Assembly (NCBI RefSeq): GCF_008704715.1
Contig: NZ_CP023689.1
Location: 9,362,001 to 9,426,000 of the forward strand
Source: Streptomyces chartreusis
GTDB taxonomy: Bacteria > Actinomycetota > Actinomycetes > Streptomycetales > Streptomycetaceae
Direction: 5' to 3'
Length of the DNA: 64,000 nt
Positions 16,497 to 28,400 of this stretch are shown piece after piece (positions within the stretch are counted from its first letter, which is position 1; each line of letters begins with the position of its first letter). Both the position numbers and the translations under genes were made by a program. The notes beneath the pieces are model-generated. The model worked only from the letters and a program-made list of their open reading frames with translations. It searched no databases and was not told the DNA's origin.

Positions 16497-16517
16497 CTAA
16501 GGTTTGCCTGCCCTTAG
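16497..16517. promoter_or_regulatory. Second, weaker iron-box-like repeat upstream of cchF
   Basis: Arms CTAAGG and CCTTAG (perfect, 6 bases) separated by 9 bases, directly after the better box. It has the spacing of an iron box but a poor core; it may be an auxiliary DmdR site. Confidence 0.4.
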
Positions 16518-16558
16518 ACGGGGGTGCAGTGGAAAGCACGAAAGCAAGGGGAATGCGG

Positions 16559-17617
16559 ATGCTCCTCACCAGCACGACGCCTATGAAGCCCTGGCGGCGG
16601 CTTGCGGCCGTCCTGTCCGCCGCAACCGTCGGCGTCGCCCTCCTCGCGGGATGCGGTTCCGACTCGTCCGACTCCTCGGACGACGCGGGCAATAACGACT
16701 CGACCGCCGCCGCCGGCGTATTCCCGGTCACGGTGGAGCACGCATTCGGATCCACGAAGATCACCAAGACCCCCGAACGGGTCGTCACCGTCGGCTACAC
16801 CGACGATCAGACCGTCCTCGCGTTCGGCATCAAGCCCGTCGGCATGACCGACCAGTACCCGAACCCCGCGGGCAAGAGCCCCGACATCAACACCCAGTGG
16901 CCCTGGACGAAGGACAAGTGGGGCGACACCAAGCCCGAGGTCATCATGAAGAACGGTGACTCCGGCCCCAACTACGAGAAGATCGCCGCCCTGCGCCCCG
17001 ACCTGATCATCGCCGTCTACTCCGAGGTCGACCAGGCCGCCTACGACAAGCTCTCCAAGATCGCTCCGACGGTGGGCCGTACCAAGACGGAGAAGGAGCC
17101 GTTCAGCGCGCCCTGGCAGGACAACGCGCTCCAGATCTCCAAGGCCCTCGGCAAGGCGGACGAGGGCGAGAAGATGATCGCGGACGTGCAGGACCAGCTC
17201 GACGCGGCCAAGAAGGCACACCCCGAGTTCGGCAAGGAGACCGCGGTCGCACTGTCCTGGTACGAGAACTCGGTGGCGCCGTTCACCTCCACCGACGTGC
17301 GCGGACGGCTGGTGTCGGGCATCGGCTTCAAGTACCGGACCGAGATCGACAAGGCCGCCGACGGCAGCTTCTACACCAAGCTGTCGCCCGAGCGCATCGA
17401 CCTGGTCGACGTCGACCGCATCTTCGTCATCAACGACAAGGCGGACACGGAGGCGCTGAAGAAGTTCAAGCTGTTCACCAACCTGGACGCGGTGAAGAAC
17501 GGCAAGGTGTCGTACCTGCTGGACAGTGAGGGCCCGGCGGTCGGCGCGGCCATCTCGCAGGGCACCCTGCTCTCCATGCCGTACGCGATCGACGAGCTCG
17601 TCAAGTCGGTCGGTTAG
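16559..17617 (+). CDS. cchF: Ferri-siderophore-binding lipoprotein
   Basis: 352 residues from the ATG at 16559, favoured by AAGGGGA about 7 bases upstream; ATG at 16553 and GTG at 16529 are possible. The signal peptide ends in lipobox LLAGC, so the mature protein is lipid-anchored outside the membrane. The remainder is a FepB/FhuD-type (periplasmic-binding-protein class III) fold: TPERVVTVGYTDDQTVLAFG, KPEVI, LRPDLIIAVY and a long central helix. It captures ferri-coelichelin and hands it to CchC/CchD/CchE. It lies 2 bases from cchG and behind an iron box. Confidence 0.93.
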   Translation: MLLTSTTPMKPWRRLAAVLSAATVGVALLAGCGSDSSDSSDDAGNNDSTAAAGVFPVTVEHAFGSTKITKTPERVVTVGYTDDQTVLAFGIKPVGMTDQYPNPAGKSPDINTQWPWTKDKWGDTKPEVIMKNGDSGPNYEKIAALRPDLIIAVYSEVDQAAYDKLSKIAPTVGRTKTEKEPFSAPWQDNALQISKALGKADEGEKMIADVQDQLDAAKKAHPEFGKETAVALSWYENSVAPFTSTDVRGRLVSGIGFKYRTEIDKAADGSFYTKLSPERIDLVDVDRIFVINDKADTEALKKFKLFTNLDAVKNGKVSYLLDSEGPAVGAAISQGTLLSMPYAIDELVKSVG

Positions 17618-17619
17618 GT

Positions 17620-19407
17620 GTGACCAGCACCGACACGCGCGTCGCCCCGGCGACCCTGCGCACGGCGACCGGACGCGAGGCCACCCGATGGGTCGTGGCG
17701 CACTGCCGCGAAGTGCCCTGGCTGACGGTCGCCACCGTGCTCACCACGGTGGCGGGGGCGGCGCTCCAGGTCCTCCCCCTGCTCCTGCTCGGTCGTGTCG
17801 TCGACGGTGTGGTCGAGGGCGAGGCACGCTCCATCCTGGTCACGATCGGGGCGTTGATGGTGGCCGCCGCACTGCTCGGCGCGGCGGCCACCGCCGTGTC
17901 TACGTACCTGATCGGCCGTCTGGGCGCGGACCTGCTCGCGCGGCTGCGCGAGGGCGCCGTCCGCGCGGTGCTCGGGATGCCGAGCGCACGGATCGAGCAG
18001 GTCGGCCGGGGAGACGTGCTCTCCCGGGTCGGCGACGACGTGGCCGTCATCTCCAAGGGCATCCGTACGGCCATCCCCACGGTGTTCTCGGCCGGCGTCC
18101 TCGTCGTCATCGCCACGATCGGCATGTTCGGCCTGGACTGGCGACTCGGACTGGCCGGAGCGGGCGCACTGCCCGCCTACGCGCTGGCCCTGCGCTGGTA
18201 CCTGCCCCGGTCCGCCCCGCTCTACCAGAGGCAGCGGGTCGCTCAGGCCGACCGTGCGCAAGCGCTCATCAGCGGTCTGAACGGCATCGACACGGTCCGG
18301 GCGTACCGTCTGGAGGGCGCCTTCCGCGAGAAGGTGACCGAGGAGTCGTGGCGGGTGCGCGACCTCGGAATCGAGGTGTTCCGGTTCTTCGGCCGCTTCG
18401 TCGGCCGGGAGAACCGCGCCGAGTTCATCGGACTGACCCTGATCCTCCTGGTCGGATACGCCCTGTTGGAGACCGACGCCGCCACCCTGGGCGAGGTCTC
18501 GGCCGCCCCGCTGCTGTTCCACCGGCTGTTCGTCCCGCTCGGCGCCATCATGTTCACCTTCGACGAGGCGCAGAAGTCGGGTGCGAGCCTGACCCGCCTG
18601 GTCGGCGTGCTGGAGGAGCCCACGGAGGACCGGCTGGTGGGCGACACGGCCGTCGAGGCGGCCGCCGCCGGAGCGTACCCGGTGACGGTGGAGGGGCTGA
18701 CGTTCCGCTATCCCGGCGGCGAGGAGCCGGTCCTTCGGGACGTGAGCCTGACCATCCCGGCCAGCGGCTCGCTCGCACTGGTGGGAGCGACAGGTGCTGG
18801 GAAGACGACCCTGGCCGCCCTGATCGCGGGCATAGGGACTCCGCAGGCCGGGTCGGTGCGGATCGGCGCGACCGACCTCGCCGGACTGGACGAGGCCGGG
18901 GCACGGGCCCTGGTGAGCATCCTGACGCAGGAGACACACGTGTTCTCCGGGCCGCTCGCCGACGACCTGCGCCTGGCCGCGCCGGCCGCGACCGACGCCG
19001 AGCTGATGAACGCGCTGCGCACGGTCGGCGCCGAAGGATGGGTCGAGGCGCTGCCCGACGGAGTACGGACGCCGGTCGGCGAGGGCGGTGAGCGCCTCGA
19101 CGTCACCAAGGTCGCGCAGATCGCCCTGGCCCGGCTGGTGCTCGCCGGGTCGCCGGTCGTGGTGCTCGACGAGTCGACGGCGGAGGCGGGCAGCGAAGGC
19201 GCCGCCGAACTGGAGCGGGCCGTGCTGGCCGCATGCTCGGGCCGCACCACGCTGTTCGTGGCGCACCGGCTGACCCAGGCGATGGCGGCCGACCGGATCG
19301 CCGTGCTGGACGCCGGACGCGTCGTGGAACAGGGCACGCACGAGGAACTGGTGGCTCTGGGCGGCCGGTACGCACGACTGTGGCGTGCCTGGCGAGAGGG
19401 CAGTTGA
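17620..19407 (+). CDS. cchG: ABC exporter half-transporter with degenerate signature loop
   Basis: 595 residues: six-helix exporter-type membrane domain (about 1-320), then an ATPase domain. Walker A GATGAGKTT (about 389-397), Q-loop TQETHVFSG, Walker B VVLDESTAE with the catalytic Glu, and H-loop VAHRL are all intact. The ABC signature (normally LSGGQ) is replaced by GERLDVTK (about 491-498). CchI shows the opposite pattern, so the two probably form a heterodimer with a single working ATP site, likely exporting coelichelin. The GTG start is 2 bases after the cchF stop. The role in export is inferred from context and family. Confidence 0.9.
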   Translation: MTSTDTRVAPATLRTATGREATRWVVAHCREVPWLTVATVLTTVAGAALQVLPLLLLGRVVDGVVEGEARSILVTIGALMVAAALLGAAATAVSTYLIGRLGADLLARLREGAVRAVLGMPSARIEQVGRGDVLSRVGDDVAVISKGIRTAIPTVFSAGVLVVIATIGMFGLDWRLGLAGAGALPAYALALRWYLPRSAPLYQRQRVAQADRAQALISGLNGIDTVRAYRLEGAFREKVTEESWRVRDLGIEVFRFFGRFVGRENRAEFIGLTLILLVGYALLETDAATLGEVSAAPLLFHRLFVPLGAIMFTFDEAQKSGASLTRLVGVLEEPTEDRLVGDTAVEAAAAGAYPVTVEGLTFRYPGGEEPVLRDVSLTIPASGSLALVGATGAGKTTLAALIAGIGTPQAGSVRIGATDLAGLDEAGARALVSILTQETHVFSGPLADDLRLAAPAATDAELMNALRTVGAEGWVEALPDGVRTPVGEGGERLDVTKVAQIALARLVLAGSPVVVLDESTAEAGSEGAAELERAVLAACSGRTTLFVAHRLTQAMAADRIAVLDAGRVVEQGTHEELVALGGRYARLWRAWREGS

Positions 19408-19466
19408 GCAACCCCTGATCCGAGTTGGGCCGACTTTCGTACGGTGGAAGGAACGCGGAGTCTTCG

Positions 19467-22400
19467 ATGATGGAACCGAGCGCTCGTCACGTACTGCTGT
19501 CCCCCGAGCAACTGGCCGCCGTACGCAGGCGAATCGGCGAACACTCCGACCGGACGATCGTCGAGGCGTGTGCGATCGCGCTGTCGTACTGGGCGACGGG
19601 CCTCGGCCCCGACGGCATCGACCTCACCCCCGGCACCCTCTTCACCGAAGTGCTCGGCTGGGTGGACAACGGCGGCGACGGGATCGGTGGCTGGCCGGTC
19701 GGCACGGACGGTCCGACCATCTCCGTCCCGGACGGAGTCGTGCCCGGCGAAGCGCAGCTGGCGCTGGACGACCTGGCCGACTTCCCGGACCGCCCCATCG
19801 GGACCATCGGCCCGTCCACCGTGGCGGCGAGGCTCGATGCCCTGGCCGGGTGGAACGACACCCGGGCCGACCGGGTCCGGCCGACCATCGTGGAGATGTT
19901 CCTCGAGCAGGCCAGGAACAGGCCGGACGCCATCGCGATCGTCGACGAGCGCCGATCACTGACCTACCGTCAGGCAGCAGAGCTCTCCGGCCAGTTGGCC
20001 CACCGTCTGATCGAAAACGGACTCGCCGCCGAGCAGGTCGTCGGCATCTCCCTGCCCCGCTCCGCCGAGATGGTGATCGGGCTGCTCGGCGTACTCCGGG
20101 CGGGCTGCGCGTTCGTACCGCTCGACCCGCAGTGGCCCGCCGCACGCCGGGCCGTCGTCATCGAGGACGCCCGGGTCATGGCGCAGCTCAACGAGACGGG
20201 GGAGCACGCCCCGGACGAACCGGAGGCCTTGGCGGTCGACCTGGACGACCGGCGGTTCGGCTCCCACCCCACCGAGGGGCCCGAGGTCACGGTTCCCGGC
20301 GAGGCCCTGGCCTACGTGATCTTCACGTCGGGGTCGACCGGACGGCCGAAGGGGGCGATGATCCGGCACGAGGCGATCAGCGAGCGCCTGCTGTGGCAGG
20401 TCGACGAGATCCTGGGCTTCGGCCACGACGACGCCTCGCTGTTCAAGGCTCCGCTGTCCTTCGACATCTCCATCAACGAGATCTTCCTGCCGCTGGTGAG
20501 CGGCGCCCGGCTCGTCGTGCTGCGGCCCGGCGGCGAACGCGACCCGCAGCACTTGCTCAGCGTGATCGCCGAGCAGCGCGTCACCTTCACCTACCTGGTG
20601 TCGTCGATGCTGGACGTGCTGCTGGAGATGGCCGGCGACTCCGGCCGGCTGGACAGCCTGCGGCACGTGTGGTGCGGGGGCGAGGTGCTGACCCCGGAAC
20701 TGTACGAGCGGTTCCGCACCAGGCTCGACATCCCCATGTACCACGGCTACGGCCCCGCCGAGACGACGATCGGCGTCTCGCACGTCATCTACCGGGGAGC
20801 CGCGGAACGGCTGTCGACATCGATCGGCAAGGCCAACCCCAACACCCAGCTGTACGTCCTGGACGACGAGTTGCGCCCGGTCCCGGTCGGCGTCGGCGGT
20901 GAACTCTACGTGGGCGGCTTCCTGCTCGGGCGCGGGTACGTCGGCGCGCCCGGCCTGACGGCCTCCCGGTTCGTCGCCAACCCCTTCGCCGCCGACGGCT
21001 CCCGGCTGTACCGCACCGGTGACCTCGCCCGGTACGCCCCCGACGGGTCGCTGGACTTCCTCGGCAGGGCCGACAACCAGATCAAGATCCGCGGCATGCG
21101 GCTGGAGACGGAGGACGTCGAGGTCGGCCTCGCCGAGCACCCCCGCGTACGGCACACCTGCGTCGTGGCCAAGAAGAACACGGCGGGCGGCACCTACCTC
21201 GTGGGGTACGTCATCCCGGCCGCCGGGAGCGAGGACCTGCGAGCCGACGAGGTCAGGGCCTGGGCCGGCGAGCACATGGTCGAGTACATGGTGCCCGCCC
21301 ACATCGTCGTCATGAACGAGTTCCCGCTCACCGCCAACGGCAAGCTCGACCGCAACGCCCTGCCCGAACCCACCACGGACACGGGCGGGCTGACCCGGCC
21401 CACGACCGAGATCGAGCGTGCGGTGTGCGCTGCCGTCGCGGCGGTGCTGCGGCTCGAAGAGGTCGGTGTCGACCAGGACTTCTTCCAGCTCGGCGGGGAC
21501 AGCATCCTCGCGATCTCGCTGCTGAGCGCACTGCGCGACGCCGGCCTCTACGTCACGGCACGGCAGATCTTCACCAACAGCACCGTGGGGGCGCTGGCGG
21601 CGGTCGCGAGCCGTGACGACCACACGGCGGTGGACCATCGTGATGTCGCGACCGGGACCGTCGTGGGCTCGCCCATCGTGCAGTGGCTCGGCGAGACCAC
21701 GGACGCGATCGACGGCTTCGTCCAGTCGGTCGTACTGAACACTCCGGCGGAACTGACCGCCGACACCCTCGACGACGTCCTCACGGCCCTGCTCCGGCGG
21801 CACGACATGCTGCGCGCCGAGCTGGTGCGCGGCGACCGCTGGAGCTTCCGCATACCCGAGCCCGACCGGGCCACCGCTTCCTGGCAGAAGAGCGACCGGC
21901 CGCTCGACGAGTGCGGCGCGCTCGCCACCGCCGGACTCGATCCGACCGGCGGCGTGATGCTGCGGGCCGTCTGGCGCAGCGCGGCACGGCAGCTGGTCCT
22001 GGTCGCACACCACGTGGTGATCGACGGCGTGTCCTGGCGGGTCCTGATGGAGGACCTGCTCACGGCATGGCGGCAGGTCACCTCGGGCACGCCGATCGAA
22101 CTCCCCCCGGTGGGCACGTCGTTCCGGCGCTGGACGCAGCTGCTGGAGCGCGCGGCGTTCGACGCGGACAGTTCCTACTACCGGCGTGACCTGCCGGGCG
22201 AGGACGAGCAGATCGGCAGGCGCCCGCTGTCCGAGGCCGACACCGTCGCGACTGAGCGGCTGCACACGGTGTCGGCGGCCCCCGACGTCACGGCCGCGCT
22301 GCTGGGCGAGATCCCCGCGAAGTTCCACGCGGGCGTCAACGACGTCCTGCTGACCGCGCTCGCCGTCGCCCTCGCCCGATGGCGCCGCGACCTCGGCCAG

Positions 22401-25400
22401 GCGCAGACCTTCGCGCACATCGAACTCGAAGGCCACGGCCGCGAGGCACACTTCGTCGCGGGCTCGGCCGGCTTCGAGCCCGAACTGTCGCGAACCGTGG
22501 GCTGGTTCACCACCCTGTTCCCGGTGACCGTGGACCCCGGCACGACGGCCGACTTCACGGCACCCGAGTACCTGACAGCCGCGCTGAAGGCCGTCAAGGA
22601 GGACCTCGCCGACGTACCGGACAACGGCGTCTCCTACGGTGCCCTTCGCCACCTCGCCCGGAGCGAGTTCGACGCGCCCGCACCGCAGGTCCTCTTCAAC
22701 TACCTGGGCCGATTCGACGCGGGAGCCTCCGGAGACTGGCAACTGGCCAGCACGACAGGCCAGTTGGGTGAGAAGCGCGACCCGAGGATGCGGCTGCCGC
22801 GGCACCTGGAGTTCAACGCCATCGCCGAACCGGGCACCGGCGGCGAGTACGAACTCGTCACCACCATCTCCTGGCCCGACGGCATGTTCACCGACCAGGA
22901 CATCACGACCCTCGGCGAGTACTTCCGTACGGCCCTCACCGGCCTGGCCGCGCTCGACGAGGGCGGGCACTCGCCCAGCGACTTCGCCCTGGTCCCGCTC
23001 ACCCAGACCGACGTCGACGAACTGGACGGCCCGGCACTGGCGGACATCCTGCCGCTGACCCCGTTGCAGGAGGGCCTGTACTTCCACTCGGTCTTCGACG
23101 ACGACTCCGCGGGCGCCTACGTCGAACAGCAACTCCTGACGCTGGAGGGCGAGGTCGACGCCGAGCGGCTCGCGGCGGCGGCCACCCGTCTGCTCGTCCT
23201 GTATCCGAACCTGGCCGCCCGGTTCGTGGCCCTCGCCGACGGCCGCGTGGTCTCCGTCCTTGACCGCGGTGTCGAGGCGCCCTTCACCACACTGGACCGC
23301 CCCGGAATCACCGACGCCGAGATACGCGAGTACGCCGAGGACGACCGCCGCGCCGGGTTCGACCTGGCCACCGGCCCGCTCATGCGGTACACGCTCATCC
23401 GCGCCGGATCCGGCCGGGACGTCCTGGTGCAGACCGTGCACCACATCATCGCCGACGGCTGGTCGGTGCCGCCGATGCTCCGCGCGCTGCTGGCCGAGTA
23501 CCACGCGCCGGGAACCGTGTACCCCGTCGGCGGCTTCCCCGACTACGTCAGCTGGCTCGCAGGACGGGACGACGCCGAGAGCGACCGCGTCTGGCACGAG
23601 GAACTCGCCGAGCTGCCCGGCCCCTCGCTGGTCGCCGTGGAGCACACGCCGTCCGATCGGTTCACCGACATCGCCTCGGAGCCGGACGGCGACATCGACG
23701 CCGCCGCCCGCTCGGCCGGGGTGCCGCTGAGCGTGGCCGTGCACAGCGCCTGGGCCGTGACGCTCGGCGGCATCCTGCACAGCACGGACGTGGTGTTCGG
23801 CTCGACGGTGTCCGGCCGCGACGCCGACGTACCCGGCATCCAGGACATGGTGGGTCTGTTCATCAACACCATTCCGGTGCGGGCCAGTTGGAGCGGCACG
23901 ACGACTGCGGGCGACCTGCTCGCCTCGGTGCGGGAGCACCAGAGCGCGGTGCTGCCGCACCAGCATGTCTCACTGGCGAGGATCGGCCGCCAGGCCGGCT
24001 CCGGCTCCCTGTTCGACACCCTGGTCGTGTTCGACGTGGCCACCGACGTGGAGGCGCTGCGACGGGCCGGCGACACCCTCGTCATCGCCGACATCGTGAA
24101 CGAGGGCGCCCCTCACTACCCGTTGACACTGGTGGTGGAGCGTGCACTCGACGGACGTCCGCGCTTCAATCTGATCTACGACGGCGAGATGCTGCGGGAG
24201 ACGACGGCCCGGACGATCCTGCGCACGTTCTCCTCGACGCTCACCGGCCTGCTCACCCGGCCGGACACCCAGGTCGACGACCTCGTACCGGAGAGCGACC
24301 GGCTTCCCGTGCGGATCGCTCCGACGACCCTGGGCGGGCTGTTCGACGCCGCCGCGCGACGCGACCCGGCGGCCACCGCTGTCACGCAATGCGATCTGGA
24401 CGGCGGCACCCGGTCCCTGAGCTACGGCGAACTGGCCGAGACCAAAGACCGACTGGCCTCGGCGCTGCGTACGGCCGGGGTCGGGCCGGGCAAGCGGGTC
24501 GCCGTCGCCGTCCCGCGCTCCGTCGAACAGGTCGTCGCGCTCGTCGCGATCGTCAGCGCGGGCGGGGCGTATGTGCCGCTGGACCTGGCGTACCCCGACG
24601 AACGGCTGGAGTACATCCTCGCCGACTCCGCCCCCCAGGTCGTCCTCGTGGACCCCGACCAGCGGGACCGCTTCACGGAACTGCTGGCCACGGCAGGAGT
24701 GCCGGCCCGGGTCCTCGTACAGGGGGACGAGCTGCCGGTGGGGGACGGCGCGGCACCCGCAGTGAGCGTGCACGACCCCGCCTACGTCATCTACACGTCC
24801 GGATCGACCGGCCGGCCCAAGGGCGTCGTCGTCCCGCACTCCAGTGTGGTCACGCTGCTCGCCAACACCCAGCCCGACATGGACTTCGGCCCGCACGACG
24901 TGTGGGTCCAGTTCCACTCCTTCTCCTTCGACTTCGCGGTCTGGGAGCTGTGGGGCGCGCTGGCGTACGGCGGCGAGCTGCTGGTGCCGGAGTACGGGCT
25001 GACCCGCTCCCCGGTCGACTTCCACCGGCTGGTCCGTGAGCGCGGGGTGAGCGTGCTCAACCAGACCCCGTCGGCCTTCTACCAGTTCATCGAGGCCAAC
25101 CGGCACGCCGGCGAGGCGCTCCCCGCACTGCGCCGGATCATCTTCGGGGGCGAGGCGCTGGAACTCGGCCGACTGCGCGGCTGGGTCGAGCGACACGGCA
25201 CCGCGTCGCCGGAGCTGGTCAACATGTACGGCATCACGGAGACCACCGTCCATGTCACCCATCGGGTGCTCACCGACGAGGACTTCGAACTCGGCGCCGA
25301 GGTCAGCCCCATCGGCGGCGCCATCCCAGGTCTGGTCACCCACCTGCTCGACGACCGGCTCCGCCCTGTGCCGCCGGGCCGGGTGGGTGCCATCTACGTC

Positions 25401-28400
25401 GCCGGCGACCAGGTGTCGCTCGGCTATCTGGGCAGGCCGGGGCTGACCGCCTCCCGGTTCGTGGCGAACCCGTTCGCGGGGGACGGCTCCCGCATGTACC
25501 ACACGGGCGACCTCGCCCGCCGCACGCTGGACGGTGAGCTGGAGTTCACCGGCCGAGCCGACGACCAGATCCAACTCAAGGGATTCCGCGTCGAGTTGGG
25601 CGAGGTGGAGTCCGCGGTCAGGGAACTCGACGGCGTGATCGACGTGGCCGTCACCGTGGCGGAGGGCGCCGACCACTTGGTCGCGCACGTCGTGGGCAGG
25701 GTGCCGGATGACATCACCGGGTCGCTGTCCAGGAAGCTGCCCGCGCACATGGTGCCCGGGCGGGTGCTGCCGGTCGACGCGCTTCCGTTGACGGTCAACG
25801 GCAAACTCGACCGCAAGGCGCTGGCCGAGCGCTCCGCGGAGACGGCCGCCACGTCGGCATCGTTCTCCGCGAGTGCCAGCGAGTCCGAGCTCGCAAAGCT
25901 CGTCGCCATCTTCACCGAGACCCTGCCCGGCACCGAGGTGGACGCCGACACCGACTTCTTCCGCGCCGGAGGCGACAGCATCGTCGCCATCACCGTCATC
26001 AACCGGGCCAGGGCACTCGGCATGGCGATCGCACCCCGGGACGTGTTCCTGCTCAGGACTCCCCGCGCGCTCGCCGGGCACCTCGCGACGAGCGCCCCGC
26101 AGCCCGCCGTACCCGCCCCCGACCGTCGCGCGGACGGCCCGCTGCTTCCGACGCCGATCATCCTGCGCCAGCGTCAACTGGGCGGATCCCTCACCCGGTT
26201 CGCGCAGGCGAGAACGCTGCCGACCCCCGAGGCCGCCGGCCTCGCCGACGTCGAGCGGGCCGCGAACGCCGTCGTCGCCGCCCATCCCGCTCTCCGGCTC
26301 CGCCTGCGCGTCGAGCACGGCGTATGGGCCCTGCGCACCGAACCCCACCGCGACGTCACCGCCGCACGCCCGGCCACGCCCGACCCCACCGCGGCGGCGA
26401 ACGAGGCCGCCGGACGCCTCGACCCCGAGTCCGGCGAGGTCATCGCGTTCGCGTGGCTGGAGCCGACCCGGACCCTGGTCGTCACCGTGCACCACCTCGC
26501 CGTCGACTCGGTGTCCTGGCTGATCCTCCTGGACGATCTCGCCGCCGCCCTGCGCGGGGAGCCCCTGGCGCCGCCGACCACCTCCTACGCCGAGTACGCC
26601 GAGGCCCTGGCGCTCAACGCACCCCGGGCGATCGACGGCCTCCCGCACTGGATCACCACGCTCGGGGCGCCCCCGCTGCTGCCCGCCGTCGGCGGACTGC
26701 GTGAGACCACGGTCGTCCTCGCGCCCGAGATCAGCGACCGCGTGACCCGTACCGCGCCGGCCGCGCTCGGCGTCGGCCTCACCGAGTTGCTGTGCGGTGC
26801 TCTGCGCACAGCACTGACCCGTATCCAGCGGACGCCCACCGACCTCACGATCGAACTGGAGCGGCACGGCCGGGTCCCGGCCCTCGACCACCACGACTAC
26901 ACCCGCACCGTCGGCTGGTTCACCTCCATCGCGCCCGTACGGCTCACCGCGCACACCGACCCGGTGGCGGCGGCCCGTGAGCTCGCGGAGCGCCAGCCGG
27001 ACGAGCGCGCGCACGTCGCCTACGGACAGCTCCGCTACCTCGACCCGCAGACGGCGCCACTGCTCACCGCCCGCCCGCAGGTGCTGTTCAACTACCTCGG
27101 CCGGGGCAGCGAGAACCAGGCGCTGCACATCGCGGGCGGCGACCAGGGCAGCCCGTACGCCGTCGAGGTCAACGCCTGGCTCGACGAGGCGACCGGAAGC
27201 CTGCACGCGGCCTTCACCCTCGCCGAGGGCGTCCCCGACGAGATCACCGAGCACTGGCTCGCCGCGGTGCACGGCGTGGCGGACGCCTCCGCGACGGCCG
27301 AGCGCACGGCTCCGGTCACCCCGCTCCAGCGCGGCCTGTACTTCCAGGCACAGATGGCGGGTTCGGCCGGACACTACGTCGCGCAGAGCTGGTTCACCTT
27401 CGACCGGCGTCTGGACACCGGCGCACTGGCCGAGGCGATGGCCCACGTGATCGCCCGGCACCCCGTCGTGGGCGCCGGCTTCACCACCGACGACGACGGC
27501 AACCCCGTCCAGACGCTGGCGGCGGGCCGCCGCGTGGGGGTCCGTACGATCGCCCTGTCCACGGACTCGGAGGTCGAGGCCCTGCGCGCCCGCGACCGCG
27601 ACACGGGATTCGACCCGAGCGAGCCGCCGTTGATCCGGATGACCGTGGTGCGCCTGCCCGACGACCGGGACGGCCTGCTGCTCAGCTACCACCTGCTGCT
27701 GTGGGACGGCTGGTCCCGCGAGATCGTGCTCAGGGACCTGTTCGACGCCTATCAGGCGGTCCTCCTAGGCACGTTGCCGGCGCCGACCCCGGCCGTCCCG
27801 AGCTTCGAGGACCACGCCCGAGCGCTGGACGCCAAGGACGCCGCCGTATCGGAACGCTTCTGGGCCGGGCAACTCGCCGGACTCCCCGGTCCGACGCTCC
27901 TCGCCGGACCGGCCCCGGCCCTCTCGGACACCCTGCCGCGCGCTCTGGTGCACACACTGTCGGCCGAGCAGTCGGACCTGCTGCGGGATGCCGCCAAGGT
28001 GCACGGCGTCACCCTGAACTCGGTGCTGACCGGCGGGTTCGGCCTGCTCCTGGGCGGCCGCACGGGCCGCGGCGACGCCGTGTTCGGCGTGACGGTCTCC
28101 GGCCGCGAGGGCGAGGGGCTGTCCGACATCGTCGGCGTGCTGCTGAACACCGTGCCCATGTGGACGCGGGCCCGGCCGGGCGACACGGTCCGGGAGTACC
28201 TGTCGGCCGTACAGACGGCCAGGGTCGAGGCGATGGAGCACGAGCACCTGGGGCTCGGCGAGATCCAGCGGGCCAGTGGGCACGACATGCTGTTCGACAA
28301 CCTGTTCGTCCTCCAGAACTTCCTGGACATGGACGCGTTCGCCGAGATGAACGCCCGGCACGGCATCACCTCGGTGAAGGCCGACGACTCCACCCACTAT

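Noticed and set aside
19956..27692. Two very long minus-strand open frames (over 1200 codons each) opposite the NRPS gene
   Set aside because: They are antisense shadows caused by high GC at third codon positions; the plus strand carries continuous NRPS domains with intact motifs, and the antisense proteins show low-complexity Gly/Arg/Val/His composition.
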